Positions 8,364 through 15,462 of a stretch of DNA of 64,000 nucleotides are shown here, piece after piece. Origin of the DNA: Citrobacter amalonaticus Y19 (GTDB lineage Bacteria > Pseudomonadota > Gammaproteobacteria > Enterobacterales > Enterobacteriaceae); contig NZ_CP011132.1 in NCBI RefSeq assembly GCF_000981805.1, positions 3,720,001 through 3,784,000 of the forward strand, written 5' to 3'. A program made the position numbers and the translations under genes. The number at the start of each line of letters is the position of its first letter. Positions within the stretch are counted from its first letter, which is position 1. Under the pieces are notes generated by a model, which saw nothing but the letters and a program-made list of their open reading frames with translations, was not told the DNA's origin and searched no databases.

Positions 8364-8457
8364 GGTTATCAGCCGAAAATCCATGAATTGATTTTCCTGG
8401 TTTTTAATTAGGTGATCTCTGCTTGTCCGGTATCAGGATGAGATTTGTCATCACTCT

Positions 8458-8479
8458 CCAGGCACCCTTCAGGGTGCCT
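8458..8479. repeat. Second copy of the 22-bp hairpin repeat
   Basis: Identical to 8296-8317. Between this copy and yhaH lies about 100 bp of AT-rich sequence presumed to carry the yhaH promoter. Confidence 0.8.
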
Positions 8480-8578
8480 TATTAATTCACTATTCAAATA
8501 TTTACCACCTAATCATTCGCAACTATTCTTATTTTGATTGCTTTTAAAACAAGTGATTGTCACAAGGTTGAGGCGAAA

Positions 8579-8950
8579 ATGGACTGGTATATAAACGTTT
8601 TACGCAATTACGTCGGTTTCGGTGGCCGGGCCCGCCGCAAAGAGTTCTGGATGTTCATTCTGGTCAACATCATCTTCGCGTTCGTACTGGGCGTCCTGGA
8701 TAAGATGTTTGGCTGGCAGCGCGCCGGAGGAGAAGGAATACTGACGACGATTTACGCGATCCTCGTCTTTTTACCCAGTTGGGCCGTTCAGTTCCGGCGT
8801 CTGCACGATACCGATCGCACCGCCTGGTGGCTGTTATTGTTAGTGATTCCCGTCATCGGCTGGCTGGTGATCATCCTCTTTAGCTGTCAGGACGGCACGC
8901 CCGGCGAAAACCGCTTCGGGCCTGACCCTAAACAAAACGAAATACGTTGA
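8579..8950 (+). CDS. yhaH: DUF805 inner-membrane protein
   Basis: A 123-residue protein starting MDWYINVLRNYVGFGGRARR, with the DUF805 signatures FGGRARRKEFW and QFRRLHDTDRT and about three transmembrane helices. It matches E. coli YhaH more closely than YhaI, especially in KMFGWQRAGGEGILTTIY. The function is unknown. The ATG at 8579 follows GAGGCG and fits the family length. In K-12 a paralogue, yhaI, follows directly; here it is absent and yhaJ comes next, convergent. Confidence 0.92.
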   Translation: MDWYINVLRNYVGFGGRARRKEFWMFILVNIIFAFVLGVLDKMFGWQRAGGEGILTTIYAILVFLPSWAVQFRRLHDTDRTAWWLLLLVIPVIGWLVIILFSCQDGTPGENRFGPDPKQNEIR

Positions 8951-9007
8951 TCATATTCGGGACAATCGGTTTGCCCCGAAGAGGGTAATCCTGAAGCAAA
9001 GCGTCGC

Positions 9008-9904
9008 TTATTTCCTGGCAAACAGTTTTGGAATTTCGCGCAAACACCAGGCTTTGGCTTCGCCCATACTGTCTCGCCGCCAGGCCATAATGATGTCAAT
9101 CTCGCTGGTCGATTCCGGACTGACCACGCGCAGTCGCCCTTGTGCAATATCCTCTTCCACCAGCGGATACGGCATCGTCGCCACCCCTAATCCTGCCAGT
9201 AACGCCTGACGCTTATCTTCAATGGTACTGACGGTGAGGCGCGCTTGTTTATCCAGCAACTGTACCGTTAATACCGGACGTTCACGTGCGGTATCCGCGA
9301 CCGCGACGCCGCGATACTTCACTCGCGTTACTTCCGACAGCGGTTCCGGCTCCTGATGAATCGGGTGATCCGGTGCGGCAACATAGACGTTCATCAGGGT
9401 ATAAAGCTTGCGGGAGTTAATTTCAGACGACGAGCGAAAGTGCATGTCCGGGGCCACCACGATATCCGCTCTGCCCTGTTCCAGCCGCTCCCATGCCCCA
9501 GCCAGCACTTCGGTGATCACCGAAAGCTGCGTATTGGCTTTGAGGGCCAGTTTATCAATAAGCGGGAAAAAGGCCGGGGTCGGCACCAGTGCCTCAGTCA
9601 CAATCGTCAGATGCGTCTCCCACCCTCGCGCCAGCGCCTCGGCGTCCGTGGTGAGCTTATCTGCCGCCTCCAGCAACACACGCCCTCTTTCCAGCAGCAT
9701 GCGCCCAACGTTAGTGAATTTTGTTCGATGTCCGGAGCGGTCAAACAACACCACATCCAGCTCTTCTTCCAGTTTCTGCATGGTGTAGCTGAGCGCAGAC
9801 GGCACGCGTCCCAGTTCATCTGCCGCTGCAGCAAAGCTACCGCGGCGATCTATCGCGTCCATTACGCGTAATGCCTCAAGCGTTAATGCCCTTTCTTTGG
9901 CCAT
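9008..9904 (-). CDS. yhaJ: LysR-type transcriptional regulator
   Basis: 298 residues with an N-terminal winged helix-turn-helix (about 8-66; FAAAADELGRVPSALSYTMQ) and a LysR substrate-binding domain. It matches E. coli YhaJ, which activates yqjF and responds to dinitrotoluene breakdown products; in pathogenic E. coli it has also been linked to virulence gene control. It is transcribed away from yhaK, so the 104-bp gap 9905-10008 is the shared regulatory region. The C-terminus reads REIPKLFARK. Confidence 0.95.
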   Translation of the reverse strand: MAKERALTLEALRVMDAIDRRGSFAAAADELGRVPSALSYTMQKLEEELDVVLFDRSGHRTKFTNVGRMLLERGRVLLEAADKLTTDAEALARGWETHLTIVTEALVPTPAFFPLIDKLALKANTQLSVITEVLAGAWERLEQGRADIVVAPDMHFRSSSEINSRKLYTLMNVYVAAPDHPIHQEPEPLSEVTRVKYRGVAVADTARERPVLTVQLLDKQARLTVSTIEDKRQALLAGLGVATMPYPLVEEDIAQGRLRVVSPESTSEIDIIMAWRRDSMGEAKAWCLREIPKLFARK

Positions 9905-10008
9905 ATCGTTCTCATTCAGGAAATTTGAACATACCGGGCAGAATATCTGGCTAACAATGCAGCGTCCAGCCCCTTAACATAAAAGGAAGTAAAGAGAGGT
10001 CAAGAACT

Positions 10009-10710
10009 ATGATTACTACCCGGACAGCCAAACAATGCGGACAAGCAGACTACGGATGGCTGCAGGCCCGTTACACCTTCTCCTTTGGACACTATTTCGA
10101 CCCTAAACTGCTGGGCTACGCGTCGCTGCGCGTGCTCAATCAGGAAGTACTGGCGCCCGGCGCGTCCTTCCAGCCGCGCACCTGGCCAAAGGTGGACGTG
10201 CTCAATCTGATTCTCGAGGGCGTTGCTGAGTACCGTGACAGTGAAGGCAACAATGTGCAGGCCCAGGCGGGTGAAGCATTACTGCTCGCGGCTCAGCCAG
10301 GCATCAGCTACAGCGAGCATAATGTCGGCAAAGACAAACCGCTTACGCGTATGCAGCTGTGGCTCGACGCCTGCCCTGAGCGCGAGAATGCCCTGGTGCA
10401 GAAGATGAAACTGACAAAGGCTAAACAGCAGCTGATCGCGTCACCCGACGGCGAGAACGGCAGCCTGCAGTTGCGCCAGCAGGCGTGGGTACACCAGATC
10501 GAGCTGAATCAGGGCGAGTCGCTGAGTTTTCAGCTCCACGGCCCGCGCGCCTATTTGCAGTCGATCCACGGTACCTTCCACGCCGTGACCCACGATGAAG
10601 CGCGGGAAGCGCTGACCTGTGGCGACGGAGCCTTTATTCGTGATGAAGCTAACATAACGCTCGTTGCCGATACGCCGTTGCGTGCTTTGCTGATAGATTT
10701 GCCGGTGTGA
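10009..10710 (+). CDS. yhaK: Pirin-like bicupin
   Basis: The 233-residue product matches E. coli YhaK, a two-cupin pirin-family protein. The N-terminal cupin starts in GYASLRVLNQEVLAPG. The metal-binding histidines of true pirins are mostly absent in YhaK relatives, and the E. coli protein has been described as sensitive to reactive oxygen species and containing chloride. The biochemical role is unknown. Divergence from yhaJ suggests YhaJ control. AAAGAGAGG precedes the ATG. Confidence 0.93.
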   Translation: MITTRTAKQCGQADYGWLQARYTFSFGHYFDPKLLGYASLRVLNQEVLAPGASFQPRTWPKVDVLNLILEGVAEYRDSEGNNVQAQAGEALLLAAQPGISYSEHNVGKDKPLTRMQLWLDACPERENALVQKMKLTKAKQQLIASPDGENGSLQLRQQAWVHQIELNQGESLSFQLHGPRAYLQSIHGTFHAVTHDEAREALTCGDGAFIRDEANITLVADTPLRALLIDLPV

Positions 10711-10728
10711 TGAGTAACGGAGTTACCT

Positions 10729-10890
10729 ATGAGTAAGAAAGCGAAAAAAGAGATCCCGACCGTGAAATCCGACGTTGCGCAGACGCCTCCCGCCCCTCGT
10801 GCTTTTGGCTACGAGGAGATGTTGACTGAGCTGGAAGCGATTGTTTCCGATGCCGAAGTTCGGTTAGCCGAAGAGGACGAAACCGCCTGA
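10729..10890 (+). CDS. yhaL: Short conserved protein YhaL
   Basis: This 53-residue gene begins MSKKAKKEIPTVKSDVAQ and ends with the acidic FGYEEMLTELEAIVSDAEVR region. It matches the position and C-terminal sequence of E. coli YhaL (about 54 residues), while the lysine- and proline-rich N-terminus is variable. It starts 18 bp after yhaK, preceded by ACGGAG, so the two are probably co-transcribed. The function is unknown. The helix EEMLTELEAIV resembles the small subunit of exonuclease VII (XseB), but the protein is shorter. Confidence 0.85.
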   Translation: MSKKAKKEIPTVKSDVAQTPPAPRAFGYEEMLTELEAIVSDAEVRLAEEDETA

Positions 10891-10896
10891 GGCCCG

Positions 10897-10975
10897 TTGC
10901 CGGATGACGGCGCAAGCGCCTTATCCGGCCTACAAACATGTTTTACCGTAGGCCCGATAAGCGAAGCGCCATCGG
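10897..10975. repeat. BIME between yhaL and cyuA
   Basis: Two inverted REP units, GTTGCCGGATGACGGCGC...GCCTTATCCGGCCTAC and GTAGGCCCGATAAGCGAAGC...CATCGG, fill the gap between convergent yhaL and cyuA. Confidence 0.88.
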
Positions 10976-12289
10976 TTAATGCGCTTTACGGGCCATGATC
11001 TCGATAATCTGCTTATCCGTTTGCTGCATTGAATGACATGCCAGCGCACACAGGTTGGCAATAGACTGTTCCACGTTGTGCGCCACAATCCCCTCGTTAC
11101 CCGTGACCGCCGTATCATCCAGCGCCATCAACACGGCTTTCCACGCCGCAGACGCACTGGTGGACACTTTCATCGCGCAACTGTTGGATGCCCCGTCGCA
11201 AATCATTCCGCTGACATCACCAATCATGCTGCTGATCGCCATCGAAATCGTGCGGTAGCGTCCTTCGTCCACCAGCCAGGCCATCCCTGCCGCGGCGCCC
11301 ATCGCGGCGGTCGTTGCCGCGCATAGCGCCGACAGACGCGGAAGCTGATGATGTATATAGATTGCGCTCAGATGGGAAAGCATCAGCGCGCGCGCCAGTT
11401 TCTCGTCATCCGCGCCAAAGTGCTCGGCGACAACCATCACCGGTACCGTGGCGGTGATCCCCTGATTGCCGGAACCGGAATTGCTCATGGCGGGCAGCGT
11501 TGCCCCGCCCATGCGCGCATCCGACGCCGCGCTGGTCCGGATGAGAATAGCCGTCGAAAGATCGTTTGCCAGCAAACCGCGCGCGCACTGCTTTTCCATC
11601 GTCGCGCCAATGTGCAGTCCCCAGTTTCCCCGCAGCCCCTCCTGCGACAACGCGCCGTTGAGCCGGGCGGCGTCGAGAATAAAACGGATGGCGTCAAAGG
11701 GTACCGTATTCACAAACGCCAGAATCTCTTCCAGCGAGGTCTCAGAAAGCACCGCCAGCGGCGATTCCTGCGCCTCACCGCTGGCGTTCGCTTGCTGAGA
11801 AAACGTCACGCCGTTATGCGTTTCGATACGCACAATGTGGGTATGACCGCCCACAATGGTGACGCACGCCCAGCCGTCATGGCTATAGACCTTCGCCCGG
11901 GAAAACAGGATATCGTCACAAGGTTGCTGCAACATCACCGATACCTTGCCGGCGTCCAGCATCGCCTTCGCATCGGCAATCGCCTGCGCGGAAGCATCTT
12001 TCAACACCTCCAGTCCGGCATTCGCATTCCCGCCCAGCGCCCCCAGCGCAGCGGCGATGGGCAGCCCAACCATGCCGGTTCCCGGCACCGTCACTCCCAG
12101 TCCGTTTTTCATCAGATTGGGCGAGACCCAGGCATCGATTCGCTCCACCACGCCACGCAGTTCAGAGGCCGCCACCGCCGCAGCCAGCGCGAGGGAAATC
12201 GGTTCCGTACAGCCCAGCGCCGGTTTCACCTCCTCCTGTACTGCGCGGATGAAACGCGACCACAACGGATTTTTTATCGTCTCAGACAT
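10976..12289 (-). CDS. cyuA: L-cysteine desulfidase
   Basis: A 437-residue protein of the serine dehydratase alpha-like UPF0597 family, matching E. coli YhaM/CyuA. It cleaves L-cysteine to pyruvate, ammonia and sulfide, probably using an oxygen-labile iron-sulfur cluster. Conserved cysteines are in PALGCTEP, EKQCARGLL and GMICDGASNSCAMK. The GSGNQGITATVPV block is typical of the family. The gene lies 21 bp downstream of cyuP in the same direction, forming the cyuPA operon known to be induced by cysteine under anaerobic conditions. Confidence 0.95.
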   Translation of the reverse strand: MSETIKNPLWSRFIRAVQEEVKPALGCTEPISLALAAAVAASELRGVVERIDAWVSPNLMKNGLGVTVPGTGMVGLPIAAALGALGGNANAGLEVLKDASAQAIADAKAMLDAGKVSVMLQQPCDDILFSRAKVYSHDGWACVTIVGGHTHIVRIETHNGVTFSQQANASGEAQESPLAVLSETSLEEILAFVNTVPFDAIRFILDAARLNGALSQEGLRGNWGLHIGATMEKQCARGLLANDLSTAILIRTSAASDARMGGATLPAMSNSGSGNQGITATVPVMVVAEHFGADDEKLARALMLSHLSAIYIHHQLPRLSALCAATTAAMGAAAGMAWLVDEGRYRTISMAISSMIGDVSGMICDGASNSCAMKVSTSASAAWKAVLMALDDTAVTGNEGIVAHNVEQSIANLCALACHSMQQTDKQIIEIMARKAH

Positions 12290-12310
12290 AACAACAACCT
12301 TCAGGATAAA

Positions 12311-13657
12311 TCAGGAAAAAGCCAGGAACGGAGATACGCACAGCAGCAAACCGGTGACGATAATCAGATACAGCGACGCCCCTTTGTATTTGTGCAGTGC
12401 AGGCACTTTGTAGACCAGCCAGGCGGGGATCAAACATCCCACCATGCCGAAAATAGGGCTACAAATCGACATAAAACTCAGAACCGGCGCGTTGAGCACG
12501 ATAGCGCTCCAGGCCAGTACAATGGCAAACAGCATGATGCCGCGCTGCACCAGCGTTTCATTGATCTTCTCGGCAGGCAGTTTGCGGCGCAGGATGTTCA
12601 TCGCAATCCCCTGCGTGGCTTCGCGGAAACCTAAGTAGACGCCAAAGAACGCAGTCATCACGGCGAAAATGTTCAGGATGACGCTCACCACTTTCACCCA
12701 ACCGGCGCCTGCGCCGCTGATGAACTGTGCGGCAATCGCCAGCGCGGAAATATTCTGCTCATAGGCTTTCACTGCTTCATCGTGTCCCATTGCCAGCGTA
12801 AAGGAGACGGCGTAGAAGAAGACGGTGACAAACAAAATGCCGAAAGCAATATTCATAGCGCGTAGCGCTTTATGACGTGCTACCTCGACGGATTTCTCAC
12901 GGGAGCGGTAGGAGATCACCATCGGGCTCAGGGTCTGGATAAACAGGATCGAAGTCAGGGTAAACGGCAGCGTGATAATTGCGTTCTTCACCAGCAACCC
13001 CATCGGTGGCAACGCGCCAATGTTGTACAGATGCCACATGCCAACCATCGACACACCCAGCGCCGCCACGACCAGCAGTTTGGTCAGCACCATACCGGTA
13101 GAAATTTTGAACAGCATCTTCTCACCGCGCGAAGAGATAGCAACGAGAATGCAGATCAGCACCAGGCCATAGAAGGGATTTTCGGACAGAAGTCCTTCTG
13201 TCACGCCAAAAGTATGCAGATAGGAGGCGCTGTCGTTGGTGATGGCCGTGGAATAGACAAACATCCAGATAACCAGCATCACAAAGTACAGCGCGCCTAA
13301 CAGAATGCCCCAGTTTTTCCCCAGATACCCGCTGATGACGCTGGGATAATCTTTGCATTCCGGGGATTCCGCCAGCGTATTAATAAACAGCCGCTGGAAC
13401 AGGTACATGGCGGGATAACCGATAATCGATGAGAGCAAAAAGACCCACAGTCCCATCAAACCGACCTGAACCGGGAGAAAAACAATCCCTGCGCCAATCG
13501 CCATCCCGATACTCATAATGACCCAACCGGTGTCGGTGCTGTCGAATTTAATCGCTTCCTGCCACTCACTCTCTGTCATGCCAGCCCGACGCGCTGGAGC
13601 GCTGGCGTCGAGAATGACACTACTGTTCGTTGCCGTTTCCATAAAATTCTCGCTCAT
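12311..13657 (-). CDS. cyuP: Cysteine-utilisation amino-acid permease
   Basis: 448 residues with about eleven transmembrane helices of the hydroxy/aromatic amino-acid permease (HAAAP) family, the same family as TdcC and Mtr in this window. It matches E. coli YhaO/CyuP (also called DlsT). It supplies cysteine to CyuA; D-serine transport has also been reported for this protein. Its 50-residue cytoplasmic N-terminus ends in GWVIMSIGMAIGAGIVFLPV. It is the first gene of the operon, with the promoter region in 13658-13870. Confidence 0.93.
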   Translation of the reverse strand: MSENFMETATNSSVILDASAPARRAGMTESEWQEAIKFDSTDTGWVIMSIGMAIGAGIVFLPVQVGLMGLWVFLLSSIIGYPAMYLFQRLFINTLAESPECKDYPSVISGYLGKNWGILLGALYFVMLVIWMFVYSTAITNDSASYLHTFGVTEGLLSENPFYGLVLICILVAISSRGEKMLFKISTGMVLTKLLVVAALGVSMVGMWHLYNIGALPPMGLLVKNAIITLPFTLTSILFIQTLSPMVISYRSREKSVEVARHKALRAMNIAFGILFVTVFFYAVSFTLAMGHDEAVKAYEQNISALAIAAQFISGAGAGWVKVVSVILNIFAVMTAFFGVYLGFREATQGIAMNILRRKLPAEKINETLVQRGIMLFAIVLAWSAIVLNAPVLSFMSICSPIFGMVGCLIPAWLVYKVPALHKYKGASLYLIIVTGLLLCVSPFLAFS

Positions 13658-14012
13658 TATATAGGGTACATTTTTATTTTTTGTCGTGCCGCATCAAGGC
13701 GATACGCGGTACGGGATATGCAGGCGAGTCGTTAGAATGGAAAAAAGCATACGCTCAGGCTCAGAGAAAAACGTCACAAAATAACCCTGATATTTTCGAT
13801 GAGTTAAGAAAATTTTTCCCTTTCAATAACGAATAATGGTTTTTATTTCTCAATTTGAAGGCGATCACAACAAAAAAGCACACCGAAGTGTGCTTTTAGA
13901 TGGCTGACAATGGATGAAATGCCCGATGGCGCAAGCTTATCGGACCTACGAACGATGAATGTGTAGGCCGGATAAGGCGACAGCCGTCATCCGGCAAGCT
14001 TTCTGGCGCTCG
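13658..14012. other. Gene-free gap between cyuP and tdcG
   Basis: The 355-bp gap holds the presumed cyuP promoter region (AT-rich, 13658-13870), a hairpin formed by AAAGCACAC and GTGTGCTTTT at 13873-13898 that could terminate tdcG-side transcription, and a BIME at 13921-13996 (CCCGATGGCGCAAGC and GTAGGCCGGATAAGGC units). No open frame of interest was seen. Confidence 0.7.
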
Positions 14013-15377
14013 CTAACTGCACACCACTTTGATAGCCAGGCCGCCGCGCGAGGTTTCGCGGTACTTATCGTTCATGTCCTTACCCGTCTCGTACATGGTC
14101 TCGATGACCTTATCCAGCGAGACACGCGGCTCAGAGGTGCGGCGCAGTGCCATGCGTGCGGCGTTAACCGCTTTAACCGCGTTGATCGCATTGCGTTCAA
14201 TACACGGGATCTGCACCTGCCCGGCCACCGGATCGCAGGTTAAGCCAAGGTTGTGCTCCATCGCGATTTCCGCCGCGATGCAAACCTGCGCCGGACTGCC
14301 GCCCAGCAGCTCAGTCAACCCCGCCGCGGCCATTGAACTGGCCACGCCGATTTCCCCCTGACAGCCGACTTCCGCCCCGGAAATGGACGCATTCATTTTG
14401 TACAGCGCCCCGATAGCTCCGGCCGCCAGCAGGTAGCGGGCAATGGAGTTGGCATTCAGCGGGCGACGGAATTTATCGTAATAGGCCAGCACCGCCGGAA
14501 TAATGCCGCATGCGCCGTTGGTTGGCGCCGTCACCACGCGCCCGCCTGCCGCGTTCTCTTCACTGACAGCGAGCGCAAACATGTTGATCCAGTCGATGAC
14601 GTTCATCGGGTCGCTGGAGAGACTGTCACTGGAGACCAGCAGACGGCGTAGCGCCACTGCGCGACGCGGCACATTCAGCGGACCGGGTAAAACCCCTTCG
14701 GTATTCATCCCGCGTTCAATGCCACCCTGCATCACATCCCAGATCTGAGCGAACCCGGCATCAATTTCCGCCTTACTGCGCAGCGCCAGTTCGTTTTGCA
14801 TCATCAATCCGGAGACCGAAAGGCCGTTGTGCTCGCACAGTTTCAGCAATTCTCTGGCGGAATGAAAATCATAAGGGACCGGCGTTTCCACGTCGTGCGC
14901 CTGACCAAAGCGCTCTTCCTCCACGATAAACCCGCCGCCAATCGAGTAGTAGGTTTTACTCACCAGCGTTTCCTGGTTATCCCAGGCGGTGATCCGCATT
15001 CCGTTCTCGTGCCGGGGCAGCGCTTCTTCATGAAAAACAATGCTGTCGGCAACCGGGAAATCAACGACATGCCTCCCTTCAGCGACCGGCAAGCGGCCAG
15101 TACGGGTCACCTCGCCAATAAACGCCGGGATGGCGTCAATGTTGACGCTTTGCGGGCTGTTGCCGGCAAGCCCCATCATAATGGCGGTATCGGTCGCATG
15201 GCCTTTTCCTGTCAGCGATAGCGAACCATACAGATCAACCGATATGCGCGTCGTGCGCGATAAGCATCCACTGCTGACCAGTTGATCGATAAAACGTTTT
15301 CCTGCATTCATCGGCCCTACGGTATGGGAACTGGAAGGACCAATGCCAGGTTTGAAAATATCGAATGCGCTAATCAT
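14013..15377 (-). CDS. tdcG: L-serine dehydratase
   Basis: 454 residues starting MISAFDIFKPGIGPSSSHTVGPMNAGKRF, typical of iron-sulfur L-serine deaminases. The beta domain comes first and the alpha domain follows, with cluster cysteines in APTNGACGIIPAVL, AEVGCQGEIG and LTCDPV. It converts L-serine to pyruvate and ammonia under anaerobic growth. The ATG at 15377 gives the family length; the frame extends upstream into the tdcE end but without a family match. It is the last gene of the tdc operon and directly follows tdcE, because tdcF is missing. Confidence 0.95.
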   Translation of the reverse strand: MISAFDIFKPGIGPSSSHTVGPMNAGKRFIDQLVSSGCLSRTTRISVDLYGSLSLTGKGHATDTAIMMGLAGNSPQSVNIDAIPAFIGEVTRTGRLPVAEGRHVVDFPVADSIVFHEEALPRHENGMRITAWDNQETLVSKTYYSIGGGFIVEEERFGQAHDVETPVPYDFHSARELLKLCEHNGLSVSGLMMQNELALRSKAEIDAGFAQIWDVMQGGIERGMNTEGVLPGPLNVPRRAVALRRLLVSSDSLSSDPMNVIDWINMFALAVSEENAAGGRVVTAPTNGACGIIPAVLAYYDKFRRPLNANSIARYLLAAGAIGALYKMNASISGAEVGCQGEIGVASSMAAAGLTELLGGSPAQVCIAAEIAMEHNLGLTCDPVAGQVQIPCIERNAINAVKAVNAARMALRRTSEPRVSLDKVIETMYETGKDMNDKYRETSRGGLAIKVVCS

Positions 15378-15430
15378 TTTTATACCCTCGGACTCGTTCA
15401 GTGGAGACCAGGTTTTCATACGCATAGTGA

Positions 15431-15458
15431 ATCGGGGCGATCCGCAGACCGCCCCGAT
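15431..15458 (-). other. Intercistronic hairpin between tdcE and tdcG
   Basis: ATCGGGGCG and CGCCCCGAT pair perfectly around a 10-nt loop in the 85-bp gap where E. coli has tdcF. It lacks a T run, so an mRNA-stabilising or processing role is more likely than termination. Confidence 0.5.
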
Positions 15459-15462
15459 AACG

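Noticed and set aside
11348..12634. 428-codon frame on the strand opposite cyuA and cyuP
   Set aside because: It lies antisense to two well-conserved genes, crosses their junction, and its product is rich in Arg, His and Gln as is typical for antisense frames of GC-rich genes.
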